Assembly (NCBI GenBank): GCA_964386325.1
Contig: CAYLQY010000002.1
Location: forward strand, 186,001 to 250,000
Length of the DNA stretch: 64,000 nt
Direction: 5' to 3'
Source: Anaerorhabdus sp964386325
GTDB taxonomy: Bacteria; Bacillota_I; Bacilli_A; Erysipelotrichales; Erysipelotrichaceae
The notes beneath the pieces were generated by a model that saw nothing but the letters and a program-made list of their open reading frames with translations, was not told the DNA's origin and made no database searches. Within the stretch, counting starts at the first letter, position 1. Every line of letters starts with the position of its first letter. Below are positions 25,794 through 34,791 of the stretch, piece by piece. The position numbers were made by a program, and so were the translations under genes.

Positions 25794-26249
25794 TAGCTCA
25801 ACTTCCATTTCTAAAAATTCAAAAATTGATCCATTTGTGTCCATCATAATTTTTTGTTTTTCTTTGAATCCACAACGTTTATAAACCTTAATTGCACGTT
25901 CGTTGAATGTCGCTACTTTTAATGTGAATTTATTAATGGATGGGTAAAGAGAATGAATAAATAGTAATGTACTATTTAAAAAACTTTCACCTAACCCAAT
26001 TCCAGTTAGATTTGGTTTCATCCCTAAACCGATTTCAATTGAATCGCTAACGTTGAATGTAATGTATCCAATTAAATCATGCGTATCATCAAACACTGAA
26101 TATGTATTCTTTCTTGTGTCTGAGTGAGTAAATTCTTCATAATCTTCTTCATCTGATTGGATATCATAAAAATCATAGGGTTTATCATAATGCCATTCAT
26201 TTGCGATTGTTAAAGCCTCCGCTTGTGTAGTTTCAATAAAAGTAAACAT
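25791..26249 (-). CDS. GNAT family N-acetyltransferase
   Basis: 152-residue acetyl-CoA-dependent transferase. The acetyl-CoA binding strand-loop-helix is GLGMKPNLTGIGLGESFL (about residues 74-91), followed by NERAIKVYKRCGFKE near 114-128, the RimI/RimJ-like closing motif. The acceptor is unknown. GGAGG 6 bases before ATG; its own extended -10 promoter lies upstream. Converges on the lipoprotein gene. Confidence 0.83.
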   Translation of the reverse strand: MFTFIETTQAEALTIANEWHYDKPYDFYDIQSDEEDYEEFTHSDTRKNTYSVFDDTHDLIGYITFNVSDSIEIGLGMKPNLTGIGLGESFLNSTLLFIHSLYPSINKFTLKVATFNERAIKVYKRCGFKEKQKIMMDTNGSIFEFLEMEVEL

Positions 26250-26273
26250 AGTTTGCCTCCACGTATTTATTGA

Positions 26274-26282
26274 ATTATATCA
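26274..26282 (-). promoter_or_regulatory. Extended -10 promoter of the GNAT gene
   Basis: TGATATAAT on the minus strand, 25 bases before the start codon; no clear -35. Confidence 0.45.
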
Positions 26283-26283
26283 T

Positions 26284-26324
26284 TTAAAAAACCTGCTCTC
26301 AAATTTTAAGTTTGAAAACAGGTT
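26284..26324 (-). terminator. Terminator of guaB
   Basis: On the minus strand AACCTGTTTTCAAA pairs with TTTGAGAGCAGGTT (interrupted by two mismatches) and is followed by TTTTTT. Confidence 0.78.
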
Positions 26325-26341
26325 CATATTAATTTTTATAC

Positions 26342-27847
26342 TTATTTATAATTATCGTTTTTATCTTTAACAATTACATCATGTGCTCCACCTTCGACAA
26401 TTGATGTTGCACTTACTAAAGTAAGTTTGGCATTTTGTTGAAGTTCAGAGATTGTTAATGCACCACAGTTACACATTGTTGATTTAATTTTATAAAGTGT
26501 TGTTTGAACGTTATCTTTTAATGGACCAGCATAAGGTACATAAGAATCAACACCTTCTTCAAATTGAAGCTTAGTTGCACCACCAAGGTCATAACGTTGC
26601 CAGTTTCTAGCACGGTTACTTCCTTCACCCCAATACTCTTTTACGAAATTACCATTAATCATTAATTTATTTGTTGGAGATTCTTCAAAGCGAGAAAAAT
26701 AACGACCTAGCATTACAAAGTCACTACCCATCGCAAGTGCTAATGTGATGTGATAATCATAAACAATACCACCATCAGAACAAATTGGAATATATACTCC
26801 TGTTCTTTCAAAATATTCATCACGTGCCTTCGCAACTTCAATAACTGCAGTTGCTTGTCCACGACCAATACCTTTTGTTTCACGAGTGATACAGATAGAA
26901 CCACCACCGATACCTACTTTAATAAAGTCTGCTCCGGCATTTGCTAAGAATTCAAATCCTTCTTTATCAACTACATTTCCTGCTCCAACTTTAACTGTAT
27001 CGCCATATGTTTGACGAATCCAATCAATTGTAACTTTTTGCCATTCGCTAAATCCTTCACTTGAATCAATACATAATACATCAGCTCCAGCTTCAACTAA
27101 TGCTGGAACACGTTGAGCATAGTCACGAGTATTGATACCCGCACCAACAACGAAACGTTTATCACTATCAAGTAATTCAAGTGGGTTTTCTTTATGAGAG
27201 TCATAATCTTTTCTAAATACTAAATAAACTAATTTTTGATTATCATCAATAATAGGTAATGTATTTAGTTTGTGTTCCCAAATAATATCATTACAATCAC
27301 TTAATGTTGATTTGACATTTGCAGTGATTAAATGTTCAAAAGGAGTCATAAATTCGCTTACTTTTGAATTGCCATCAAGACGAGAAACACGATAGTCACG
27401 AGAAGTAACCATGCCCAATAGTTTACCGTTTGTAGAACCATCATCTGTAACAGGCATTGTAGAATGCCCTGTTTTTTCAAGTAATGCTAATACATCATCC
27501 AGTGTATTGTTTGGTGTTAAATTAGAATCACTTAATACAAATCCAGCTTTATAATTTTTTACGCGTGATACCATTGCAGCTTGGCTTTCAATACTTTGTG
27601 AACCGAAAATGAAACTAACTCCACCTTCTTTAGCAAGTGCAATTCCCATTTTTTCTCCTGAAACTGATTGCATGATTGCGCTCACCATCGGAATATTCAT
27701 TGTGATTGCAGGTTCTTCCCCTTTTTTGAACTTTGTAAGTGGTGTTCTTAAACAAACTTTGTTTGGAACACAATCAGATCCAGAGTATCCAGGTACTAAT
27801 AAATATTCGCTAAATGTGTGACTTGGTTCGTTGTAATAAAATGCCAT
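26342..27847 (-). CDS. guaB: Inosine-5'-monophosphate dehydrogenase
   Basis: Oxidises IMP to XMP with NAD, the committed step of GMP synthesis. The catalytic loop GIGGGSICITRETKGIGRGQ, with the nucleophilic Cys, is near residue 320; the IMP phosphate site CSDGGI and GSDFVMLGRYFS follow. A CBS-pair insert occupies about residues 100-220 (HSTMPVTDD and NTLPIIDDN). At 501 residues it is complete. The GMP reductase alternative is unlikely because the CBS insert and mobile flap region (NRARNWQRYDLGG) are those of a dehydrogenase. Divergent from proS. Confidence 0.92.
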   Translation of the reverse strand: MAFYYNEPSHTFSEYLLVPGYSGSDCVPNKVCLRTPLTKFKKGEEPAITMNIPMVSAIMQSVSGEKMGIALAKEGGVSFIFGSQSIESQAAMVSRVKNYKAGFVLSDSNLTPNNTLDDVLALLEKTGHSTMPVTDDGSTNGKLLGMVTSRDYRVSRLDGNSKVSEFMTPFEHLITANVKSTLSDCNDIIWEHKLNTLPIIDDNQKLVYLVFRKDYDSHKENPLELLDSDKRFVVGAGINTRDYAQRVPALVEAGADVLCIDSSEGFSEWQKVTIDWIRQTYGDTVKVGAGNVVDKEGFEFLANAGADFIKVGIGGGSICITRETKGIGRGQATAVIEVAKARDEYFERTGVYIPICSDGGIVYDYHITLALAMGSDFVMLGRYFSRFEESPTNKLMINGNFVKEYWGEGSNRARNWQRYDLGGATKLQFEEGVDSYVPYAGPLKDNVQTTLYKIKSTMCNCGALTISELQQNAKLTLVSATSIVEGGAHDVIVKDKNDNYK

Positions 27848-27880
27848 GTATTTTCTCCTCTTCCTTTTTTATTAATGTTG

Positions 27881-27909
27881 ATTATAGTTCAAAATCTCTT
27901 TTAAGTAAA
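27881..27909 (-). promoter_or_regulatory. Promoter of guaB
   Basis: TTTACT (27909-27904), 17-base spacer, TATAAT (27886-27881) on the minus strand. Overlaps the divergent proS promoter region. Confidence 0.65.
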
Positions 27910-27921
27910 GGCATTTTATTG

Positions 27922-27927
27922 TATAAT
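27922..27927 (+). promoter_or_regulatory. -10 element of proS
   Basis: Perfect TATAAT 25 bases before the proS ATG; the -35 (TTTTAA near 27899) is poor. Confidence 0.45.
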
Positions 27928-27951
27928 CATAGCCAGAGTGAGGAAAAATAT

Positions 27952-29646
27952 ATGAAGTTAAAAAACAGTTACTTTTATACGTTAAGAGAAAATGGTAAAG
28001 ATGAAGATTCAAAGAGTAGTAATTTACTCGTTAGAGCTGGGATGATTAAGAAAAGTTCTGCTGGTGTTTATATGATGCTACCCTTAGGGTATAAAGTATT
28101 AAATAATATCACAACTATTATCCGAGAAGAGATGGATGCAACAGATTGCCAAGAATTAATTATGCCTTCGATGATTTCTGAAGATGTATATATTGCTTCA
28201 GGAAGACGTGAAGGTTTTGGGAAAAGTATGTTTTCTTTAAAAGATCGTTTTAATAAACCATTTGTTTTAGGTCCTACACATGAGGAGCTATTCGCAATTG
28301 CTGCACAAATGAAAATTCGTTCATACAAAGATTTACCCTTCTCGCTTTATCAAATACAAACTAAATTCAGAGATGAACCACGTCCTCGTTATGGATTAAT
28401 CCGAGTTCGCGAATTCATTATGAAAGATGCTTATACTTTTGATCGAGACGAAGCTGGATTAGATGTAGCTTACAATAAACAATTTAATGCCTATAAAAAT
28501 ATTTTTGATCGCATGGATATGGACTACAAGATTGTTCGTGCTGACACAGGGGTTATGGGTGGACTTCTTTCTGAAGAATTTCAAGCTGTTACCGAAATTG
28601 GTGAAGATACTTTAGTTTTATGTGATTCTTGTGACTATGCAAGTAATATAGAAGTTGCGAACTGTGTTAATGGTGATGAACCAACTACCCTTCAAGCGAT
28701 GCAACTTGAATTAGTTGAAACACCAAATGCACGTACAATTGAAGAAGTTGTCGACTTTCTTCAACAACCTGCAAAACAATTCGTTAAAACTTTAGTTTAT
28801 AAAGTGGATGACCTTGTTGTTGCTTGTATGGTTCGTGGAAATCGTGAAGTTAACGAAACAAAATTAAGAAAATTGTATAATGCTAATAATGTGGAACTTG
28901 CTGATGCAGATACTGTTGTTCAAGTAACAAATGCTGCTGTTGGTTTTGCAGGTCCTATCGATATTCAATGTGAACTTGTGATGGATGATGAAGTAAGTAA
29001 AATGCATAATTTTATTACTGGTGCCAATAAAACAGGTTATCATTATATCGGTGTAAATGTAAGTGATTTTACTGCTAATAAAGTTGCGGATATTCGTAAC
29101 ATTCAAGAAGGAGATATTTGTCCTAAATGTGGTGGAAAAATTTATTTCAAACATGGTATTGAAGTAGGTAATACATTTAAACTTGGAACTAAATATTCAA
29201 TAGCACTTGGCTTAGAATACTTAAATGCGGATAATCAACTACAACCAGTTTGGATGGGAAGCTATGGAATTGGTCCTGCACGCTGTATGGCGGCGATAGC
29301 GGAACAAAAAGCGGATGATGATGGAATTGCTTGGCCAATGAATATCGCCCCTTATAAAGTCGCTGTTGTGCTTATTTCAGTAAAAGATGAAATTCAAACA
29401 GAACTAGCAAATAAAATCTACAACCTATGTAAAGAAGCTAAGATTGATTGTATCTTAGATGATCGTGATGAAAGACCTGGAGTTAAATTCAAAGATATGG
29501 ATTTAATCGGTATTCCAGTTCGTTTGACAGTAGGTAAAAAAGCAAGCGAAAATATCGTTGAATGCAAACGCAGAGGACAACAAGAAGTTGTTGAAATTCA
29601 CCTTGATGAACTCATGGATAAGCTTCAAGAGATGACAAAAGAATAA
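27952..29646 (+). CDS. proS: Prolyl-tRNA synthetase
   Basis: Charges tRNA-Pro. The ATG at 27952 (MKLKNSYFYTLREN) is chosen: it follows GAGGAA and a TATAAT, gives 564 residues (bacterial ProS is about 565), and matches the family start; the frame is open 138 bases further up, across the promoter. Class II motif 2 FRDEPRPRYGLIRVREF and motif 3 GSYGIGPARCMAAIAEQ are present, with the editing insertion domain between them (about residues 225-400, including a pair FVKTLVYK / ACMVRGNREVN). An anticodon-binding domain ends the protein. No T-box precedes it, unlike thrS and valS here. Confidence 0.95.
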   Translation: MKLKNSYFYTLRENGKDEDSKSSNLLVRAGMIKKSSAGVYMMLPLGYKVLNNITTIIREEMDATDCQELIMPSMISEDVYIASGRREGFGKSMFSLKDRFNKPFVLGPTHEELFAIAAQMKIRSYKDLPFSLYQIQTKFRDEPRPRYGLIRVREFIMKDAYTFDRDEAGLDVAYNKQFNAYKNIFDRMDMDYKIVRADTGVMGGLLSEEFQAVTEIGEDTLVLCDSCDYASNIEVANCVNGDEPTTLQAMQLELVETPNARTIEEVVDFLQQPAKQFVKTLVYKVDDLVVACMVRGNREVNETKLRKLYNANNVELADADTVVQVTNAAVGFAGPIDIQCELVMDDEVSKMHNFITGANKTGYHYIGVNVSDFTANKVADIRNIQEGDICPKCGGKIYFKHGIEVGNTFKLGTKYSIALGLEYLNADNQLQPVWMGSYGIGPARCMAAIAEQKADDDGIAWPMNIAPYKVAVVLISVKDEIQTELANKIYNLCKEAKIDCILDDRDERPGVKFKDMDLIGIPVRLTVGKKASENIVECKRRGQQEVVEIHLDELMDKLQEMTKE

Positions 29647-29668
29647 GGGAATCTTCCCTTTTCTTTTA
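29645..29668 (+). terminator. Terminator of proS
   Basis: AAGGGAA and TTCCCTT pair around a 2-base loop, then TTCTTTT; the proS stop codon touches the stem. Confidence 0.72.
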
Positions 29669-29670
29669 TA

Positions 29671-29679
29671 TGATATAAT
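29671..29679 (+). promoter_or_regulatory. Extended -10 promoter of the FemAB-type gene
   Basis: TGATATAAT, 23 bases before the start codon, immediately after the proS terminator. Confidence 0.5.
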
Positions 29680-29701
29680 AAGGAAGTTAGGAAGCGATAA
29701 A

Positions 29702-30733
29702 ATGGAATTTGTTCAATTAACAACATCTGAATTTACAAATTACGCAAGTACAAGTGAAGTCTCAAGTATTTTTCAAACTGTATCTTGGGCAAAATTAAAA
29801 TCAAACTGGGAATCATATACGGTTGGTGTAAAGCATGAAAACAAAGTGGTTGCCGCATGTTTAATCTTATGCCGAAAAGTTCCAATGGGATTTAGATTCG
29901 CCTATGCCCCACGCGGTCCATTACTTGATTTTAATAATGTCGATTTATTGTCGTATTTCATGAAACAAATCAAACTATTTCTACAAAGCAAACATGTTTT
30001 ACTTGCAAAATTCGATCCCAATCTTCTTCTGGATGAAATTCCTTTTGAAGATAAAGAAAAAGTATCCTCCATTAAAAATGAAAACTGCATTCAATTATTT
30101 AAAACAGCTGGATTAAAACATTGTGGCTATACTTTAGCAATCAAAGATACAATTCAACCTCGCATTCAACTATCATTTCCAATTGATGAAAATTGTGAAG
30201 AACGAATTCCATCAAAAACAATGAAGAAAGTTCGTGCAAGTTATAAAAAAGATGTTGTTATTAAGGAAGAACATGACTCTAAAAGTTTAGTTCAAATGGT
30301 TCATTGCACTGAACAACGTCATCAAATTAAATTACGTAATGAAAACTATTTCAATGCAATATTGGATTCATTCAACGATAACGCTTGTGTACTAGCAGGA
30401 TATCATGAGGATCAATTGATTTCCGCTTGCCTTCTTGTACGATGCAATAACACTACAGAAATCTTATATTCCGGTTATGATGATGCTTATAAACAGTATA
30501 ATTCCACCTACCCTTTGCGTTATCAATCAATTCAATGGGCAAAGAAAAATGGTTGTAAAGAATTTAGCTTTGGTGGAGTTGAGGGTACACTTGATGATGG
30601 ATTGACCATGTTTAAATCAAGTTTCAATCCCTTGATTCATATTTTTATTGGTGAATTTGATATGTTACCTTATCCTGTATTAAGCAAAGTTACACAACTG
30701 TTTTACCCATATTTAAAAAAATATGTCATGTAA
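29702..30733 (+). CDS. FemAB/MurM-type peptidoglycan bridge aminoacyltransferase
   Basis: 343-residue member of the Fem family, which adds amino acids from aminoacyl-tRNA to the lysine of lipid II to build interpeptide bridges. The tandem GNAT-like fold is visible: the N-terminal half has FQTVSWAKLKSNWESYTVGV and FRFAYAPRGPLLDF, and the C-terminal half has ILYSGYDDAYKQYNSTYPLRYQ then FGGVEGTLDDGLTMFKSSFN, the family hallmark. A membrane-proximal region closes the protein. It stands alone with its own promoter and terminator. Which amino acid it adds cannot be told from sequence. Confidence 0.87.
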   Translation: MEFVQLTTSEFTNYASTSEVSSIFQTVSWAKLKSNWESYTVGVKHENKVVAACLILCRKVPMGFRFAYAPRGPLLDFNNVDLLSYFMKQIKLFLQSKHVLLAKFDPNLLLDEIPFEDKEKVSSIKNENCIQLFKTAGLKHCGYTLAIKDTIQPRIQLSFPIDENCEERIPSKTMKKVRASYKKDVVIKEEHDSKSLVQMVHCTEQRHQIKLRNENYFNAILDSFNDNACVLAGYHEDQLISACLLVRCNNTTEILYSGYDDAYKQYNSTYPLRYQSIQWAKKNGCKEFSFGGVEGTLDDGLTMFKSSFNPLIHIFIGEFDMLPYPVLSKVTQLFYPYLKKYVM

Positions 30734-30737
30734 ATTA

Positions 30738-30819
30738 AAAACAATCATTAAGTGAAGTGCACTCCATAATTTGTCTGTTCAAATAATTGGGTTCACTTCA
30801 AAGTTTGATTGTTTTTTTA
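30738..30819. terminator. Bidirectional terminator
   Basis: Outer arms AAAACAATCA and TGATTGTTTT with an inner AGTGAAGTG / CACTT pairing and a T-run of seven; on the reverse strand TTTTTAAT follows. Serves the Fem gene and the converging flavin-binding gene. Confidence 0.72.
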
Positions 30820-30820
30820 T

Positions 30821-31291
30821 TTAGAATTCTTTTTTGTTAACTACATCTATATTGTATTGAACCGCTCCATGTTCCCAAAATATGTAACATTTAGTTATGT
30901 GTATTGCAAGGATGACACAATTTTTATCATCTTCATTGTTTGCTGCATCATACCATTCTGCAAACACCTTACGAAGTTTCTCTCTAATCTCAGCATTCTT
31001 AGGATCCTTTACCCATCCAAGATTCTCTGCGATTCCGTTTCCAGTAATCCCTTCAAATCCAGTAGAGAATGCTACTTCATTGTTTTGTTCAATTTGCTTC
31101 ATTTTTTTAGATAATTCATAGGTAGTGATATAAAAAGTTTCATTTTCGTAAAAAGCATCTACATTTCGAACATACGGAATTGCTTTTCCATCAGCATTTT
31201 TATCAAGCGCAATTGTTGCAATCGACAAAACATTATCTTTGTTTCCTAAAGCATCTTCAATTTGTTTAACGATTTGATTATAACGATCCAT
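30821..31291 (-). CDS. Pyridoxamine 5'-phosphate oxidase-like flavin-binding protein
   Basis: 156 residues of the split-barrel FMN-binding family (general stress protein 26-like). The start MDRYNQIVKQIE is preferred because AAGGTGAAGA lies directly before it; six further upstream codons are in frame. The pattern of a first strand (NVLSIATIALDKNADGKAIP), YVRNVDAFYENETFYITTYELSKKMKQIEQN and VAFSTGFEG is typical. The substrate is unknown; relatives reduce or bind flavin or heme-type ligands. Single gene. Confidence 0.8.
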   Translation of the reverse strand: MDRYNQIVKQIEDALGNKDNVLSIATIALDKNADGKAIPYVRNVDAFYENETFYITTYELSKKMKQIEQNNEVAFSTGFEGITGNGIAENLGWVKDPKNAEIREKLRKVFAEWYDAANNEDDKNCVILAIHITKCYIFWEHGAVQYNIDVVNKKEF

Positions 31292-31399
31292 ATTCTTCAC
31301 CTTCATCATTAGATTTTTCTATTTTTTATTACTTATAGTTTATCATGAAAATATGCAACAGAACATAAATAAAAGAGTTAAATATGTCATCAACTGTAT

Positions 31400-31427
31400 A
31401 AATAAAACAACCATCTTACGATGACTG
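31400..31427 (-). terminator. Terminator of birA-bioY
   Basis: CAGTCATC and GATGGTTG (8 pairs, two G-U) around GTAA on the minus strand, followed by TTTTATTT. Confidence 0.65.
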
Positions 31428-31434
31428 CTTCTGA

Positions 31435-31956
31435 TTAATTATTTATCAGTTTTAGACGCTTGCTTATTAATACAGCAAGTATGATTTTCAAAATATCTCC
31501 TGGTATAAATGGATACACACAATATACAAGTGATGCACCAACACTCATTTGTGTCACATTCATGAACCAAAGTGTTCCTAATGTGTAACATGCAAGTGTT
31601 CCAATTGTGGCATAGATTAGAATTGTTTTCATTGAGTTTTTAAACTTCATCATTGCAACACTAATAATAATTGCATCTAATAAATAACCCAGTATGAATC
31701 CGCCCGTAGGTCCAAATAAAATTTGTGCGCCGCCAGTAAAATTTGCAAATACAGGTAAACCAATAAATCCTAATCCAATATAAACTAAAATTGTTAAAGC
31801 TGCATACTTTGGTTTAAGAAGTATACCTGTCATATGTACAGCAAGCAATGCTGCATTTATCGGCACGTACGGTAATGGTATTTGTATTTGTGAGCATACT
31901 GCAATCAGTCCTGCTAGTAATGCACATAATATAATATCTTTAGTTCCTTTATTCAT
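31435..31956 (-). CDS. bioY: Biotin transporter BioY
   Basis: Substrate-capture (S) component of an energy-coupling-factor biotin transporter. 173 residues, almost all hydrophobic, about six membrane segments, with the family segments VPINAALLAVHMTGILL and FGPTGGFILGYLLDA. It overlaps birA by 8 bases. No ECF ATPase genes are in the window, so it probably uses a shared EcfAA'T module elsewhere. With BirA as partner and the operator upstream, biotin is the expected ligand. Confidence 0.92.
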   Translation of the reverse strand: MNKGTKDIILCALLAGLIAVCSQIQIPLPYVPINAALLAVHMTGILLKPKYAALTILVYIGLGFIGLPVFANFTGGAQILFGPTGGFILGYLLDAIIISVAMMKFKNSMKTILIYATIGTLACYTLGTLWFMNVTQMSVGASLVYCVYPFIPGDILKIILAVLISKRLKLINN

Positions 31957-32908
31957 GACTTAATCTCCTTAATGATATTTCACCTGAATTAAGTTTTAAC
32001 TCTTGTTTATCTTGTGTAATAACAAGTAGTTCACCTTCATCAGTAATATCTAATACTTTTGCTTGACCATTATAATTACCTGAAATTAAAACTTCTTCAT
32101 TTAAAACAATACTTTTAGAACGATACTCATCCACAAGTACTTTCTTATCTTTGGAAAGATTCTTATAAAAGTCGTTTACAATTTCAGCTACTAATAAATT
32201 TTTATCAAAATTCTCATCAATGTTTATATCTGTAATTAATGATTCTAATTCTGGTGGTATAGCATTTAATTTTAAATTAACTCCAATACCTACAACAACA
32301 TACTTAAATGTCTTTGATTCAAAATCAATTGCAGCTTCTGTTAGAATACCTACTACTTTTTTATCATTTAAAAATAAATCATTAACCCATTTAATTCCTA
32401 GGTCTACGTTGACGTGTTTTTTTACTGCTGAACATACCGCAAGTGCTGCGTTCATAGTTATAAAATTTATGTCTTCTAATTTTATTTCAGGATGGATGAT
32501 TAAAGACATATATAATCCCCCTGTTGGTGAATAAAAATTTCTTTCAAATCTACCGCGTCCAGCAGTTTGATTTTTTGCGATGATAAGAGTCCAATCTTTC
32601 GCATTTGCTTCTGCAAGTTTTTTTGCATAAGTATTTGTTGAATCGATTGATTCAAATACAAAAACATCGGATTGAATATCTGAAACAAGGAAATTCATAA
32701 TTGATTGTGTATTGAAATTAATTGATTTTTTCAATAAACTATATCCTTCTTTAGGTTTAGCTAAAATTTCATGACCTTCATTTTGAAGTGCTTTAATCGC
32801 TTTCCAAATTGCAGTTCTTGAAAGTTGTAATAATTCTGCCATGGTTTCTCCAGATACTGGTCCTTCAGCATTGCTTAGATATTGGTAAACCTTTTCTTTA
32901 GTATTCAT
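31949..32908 (-). CDS. birA: Bifunctional biotin-protein ligase / biotin repressor BirA
   Basis: Attaches biotin to carboxyl carrier proteins and, as biotinyl-AMP complex, represses transcription. The N-terminal winged helix (about residues 1-60, TMAELLQLSRTAIWKAIKAL) confers DNA binding. The catalytic core has SIDSTNTYAKKLA, the GRGRFERNF biotinyl-AMP loop, GGLYMSLI and KWVNDLFLNDKKVVGIL. The ATG at 32908 is chosen (AGGGTG six bases upstream); the GTG three codons earlier is part of that site. 319 residues. It heads the birA-bioY operon, under a near-perfect BirA operator, so it should repress itself. Confidence 0.94.
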   Translation of the reverse strand: MNTKEKVYQYLSNAEGPVSGETMAELLQLSRTAIWKAIKALQNEGHEILAKPKEGYSLLKKSINFNTQSIMNFLVSDIQSDVFVFESIDSTNTYAKKLAEANAKDWTLIIAKNQTAGRGRFERNFYSPTGGLYMSLIIHPEIKLEDINFITMNAALAVCSAVKKHVNVDLGIKWVNDLFLNDKKVVGILTEAAIDFESKTFKYVVVGIGVNLKLNAIPPELESLITDINIDENFDKNLLVAEIVNDFYKNLSKDKKVLVDEYRSKSIVLNEEVLISGNYNGQAKVLDITDEGELLVITQDKQELKLNSGEISLRRLSHE

Positions 32909-32925
32909 ACATATCACCCTGATCT

Positions 32926-32954
32926 ACTATAATGGATTACTAATTGTTTGTCAA
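32926..32954 (-). promoter_or_regulatory. Promoter of birA-bioY
   Basis: TTGACA (32954-32949), 17-base spacer, TATAGT (32931-32926) on the minus strand. Confidence 0.75.
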
Positions 32955-32978
32955 CCTTACATTATTGTGGGTTAACAA
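32948..32978. promoter_or_regulatory. BirA operator
   Basis: TTGTCAACC and GGTTAACAA form an inverted repeat with one mismatch; counted as 8-base half-sites the spacer is 15, the known Firmicutes BirA-site geometry. It overlaps the -35 of birA-bioY. Confidence 0.78.
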
Positions 32979-32984
32979 TATAAC

Positions 32985-33018
32985 TATAAGAAAACGATGT
33001 CACTCAGTAACATCGTTT
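32985..33018 (-). terminator. Terminator of the hydrogenase operon
   Basis: AAACGATGT and ACATCGTTT pair perfectly around a 9-base loop; on the minus strand TTCTTAT follows. Confidence 0.78.
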
Positions 33019-33024
33019 CATAAA

Positions 33025-34779
33025 TTACATTGTAAAGCGTGGTTTCTTTGAATATGAAGTATGAAGAAGTTCATGAGAAGTATGTGAACATGGTTCACCT
33101 AAGAAATTCTTATACAACGCTTTTATTTGTTCATTTTCATGTGATTTACGTACATCACAATCTAAATCTTCATCATAGAGAACTTGTGCACGTAAAGTAC
33201 GATAATCAAAGTTAGGAAGATTTCTTATTGATGCAGATACAATTGATTGTCCTCCACCATTGATACATCCTCCTGGACAACCCATAATTTCAATAAAGTG
33301 ATATTTTGATGTGCCATTCTTGATTTGTTCAAGTAATACTTTAGCCATTGACATAGAACTTGCAACCGCTACATTAACTTCAATTCCTGCAACAGTAAGA
33401 GTTGCTTCTTTAATTCCTTGAAGTCCACGTACTTCTACAAAGTCTAAGTTATCTAATGGTTTATTTTCTAGTACTTCTTTTACTGTACGTAAAGCAGCTT
33501 CCATAACTCCACCAGATGCTCCAAAGATTACCCCCGCACCTGAATAGTCACCAAACATATCTGCATCAAATTCTTCATCAGGAAGGTTATTAAAATCAAT
33601 ACCATACATCTTAATAAGCTTCGCAGCTTCTCTTGTTGTTAGAACGCTATCAACATCCTGAATATCCCCTACTCTATTTTCAGGGCGAATGATTTCATCT
33701 TTCTTTGCAGTACAAGGCATAATTGAAACTACATAAATACTACGTGGATCAATGCCTTTCATTTTTGCATAATATGATTTTAGAATTGCACCTAGCATCA
33801 TGTGTGGACTCTTACAAGTACTTAGATGAGAGAGTAAATCTGGATATTCTCTTTCAATATATCGAATCCAACCTGGTGAACAAGAAGTTAACATTGGTAA
33901 TGTACCTTTTTGTTGAATACGTTGAATAAACTCTGTACCTTCTTCCATGATTGTTAAGTCAGCACCAAAGTTAGTATCATAAACACGGTTGAATCCACAA
34001 CGACGAAGTGCCGCAACCATTTTTCCTGTTACACGAGTACCAATTGGTAAGCCAAATTCTTCACCCAGTGAAGCACGAACAGCTGGTGCAGTTTGCACGA
34101 TTACGTGTTTATTTGGATTATTTAAAGCCATGAATACATCATGAATATTTTCTTTTTCTGTTAATGCTCCTACTGGACAAACGTTAATACATTGACCACA
34201 TTGCATACAGTTTACTTCACTAAAGCTCTTATCAAATACAGGCCCAACTTTAGTTTCAAATCCACGTCCTTGGAATCCTAAAACACCAAGACCTTGATAC
34301 CATTTACATGCACTTACACAACGTCCGCAAAGGATACATTTACTTGTGTCACGAACAATACCTGAAGAAACTTCATCAAATGTTGGTTTAGTATGAACTC
34401 CTTCAAATTTATTTTCACGAATATTTAATTCACTCGCAAGTGTTTGAAGTTCGCAATTTTGATTTCTTTTGCAACTTAAACAATTCTTGTTGTGATTTGA
34501 CATCAATAGCTCAACAGAAGTTCTTCTTCCTTCAAGTGCTCTTTCAGAATGTGTAAATACTTCCATTCCTTCACTTACTGGATAATTACAAGATGCTGCT
34601 AAGTTTTTAACACCTTTTACTTCTACCAAACAAACACGACACGCACCTGTTTTATTTAGTTTTTTAAGATAACATAATGTAGGAATTTTAATTCCTGCAA
34701 GTTGTGCAGCTTCAAGAATAGTTGATCCAGCTTCTACTTGCACCGGTTGATTATTAATTTTTAAATTTACCATAGCCAT
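33025..34779 (-). CDS. hydA: [FeFe] hydrogenase catalytic subunit (HydA/HndD type)
   Basis: Produces H2 at the H-cluster as part of an NADH- (and ferredoxin-) dependent hydrogenase. Domains in order: 2Fe-2S (Cys36, 47, 50, 64); His-ligated 4Fe-4S (His96, Cys100, 103, 109); two 4Fe-4S sites (Cys148-158 and 191-201); H-domain with Cys300 (TSCSPGW), Cys356 (MPCTAKKDE) and Cys501/Cys505 (GCPGGCINGGG). 584 residues matches HndD. The residue after Cys300 is Ser where the clostridial CpI enzyme has its proton-shuttle Cys. The maturases HydE, HydF and HydG are not in the window. Last gene of the operon, 12 bases after hydB. Confidence 0.95.
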   Translation of the reverse strand: MAMVNLKINNQPVQVEAGSTILEAAQLAGIKIPTLCYLKKLNKTGACRVCLVEVKGVKNLAASCNYPVSEGMEVFTHSERALEGRRTSVELLMSNHNKNCLSCKRNQNCELQTLASELNIRENKFEGVHTKPTFDEVSSGIVRDTSKCILCGRCVSACKWYQGLGVLGFQGRGFETKVGPVFDKSFSEVNCMQCGQCINVCPVGALTEKENIHDVFMALNNPNKHVIVQTAPAVRASLGEEFGLPIGTRVTGKMVAALRRCGFNRVYDTNFGADLTIMEEGTEFIQRIQQKGTLPMLTSCSPGWIRYIEREYPDLLSHLSTCKSPHMMLGAILKSYYAKMKGIDPRSIYVVSIMPCTAKKDEIIRPENRVGDIQDVDSVLTTREAAKLIKMYGIDFNNLPDEEFDADMFGDYSGAGVIFGASGGVMEAALRTVKEVLENKPLDNLDFVEVRGLQGIKEATLTVAGIEVNVAVASSMSMAKVLLEQIKNGTSKYHFIEIMGCPGGCINGGGQSIVSASIRNLPNFDYRTLRAQVLYDEDLDCDVRKSHENEQIKALYKNFLGEPCSHTSHELLHTSYSKKPRFTM

Positions 34780-34791
34780 ATCTGCTCTCCT

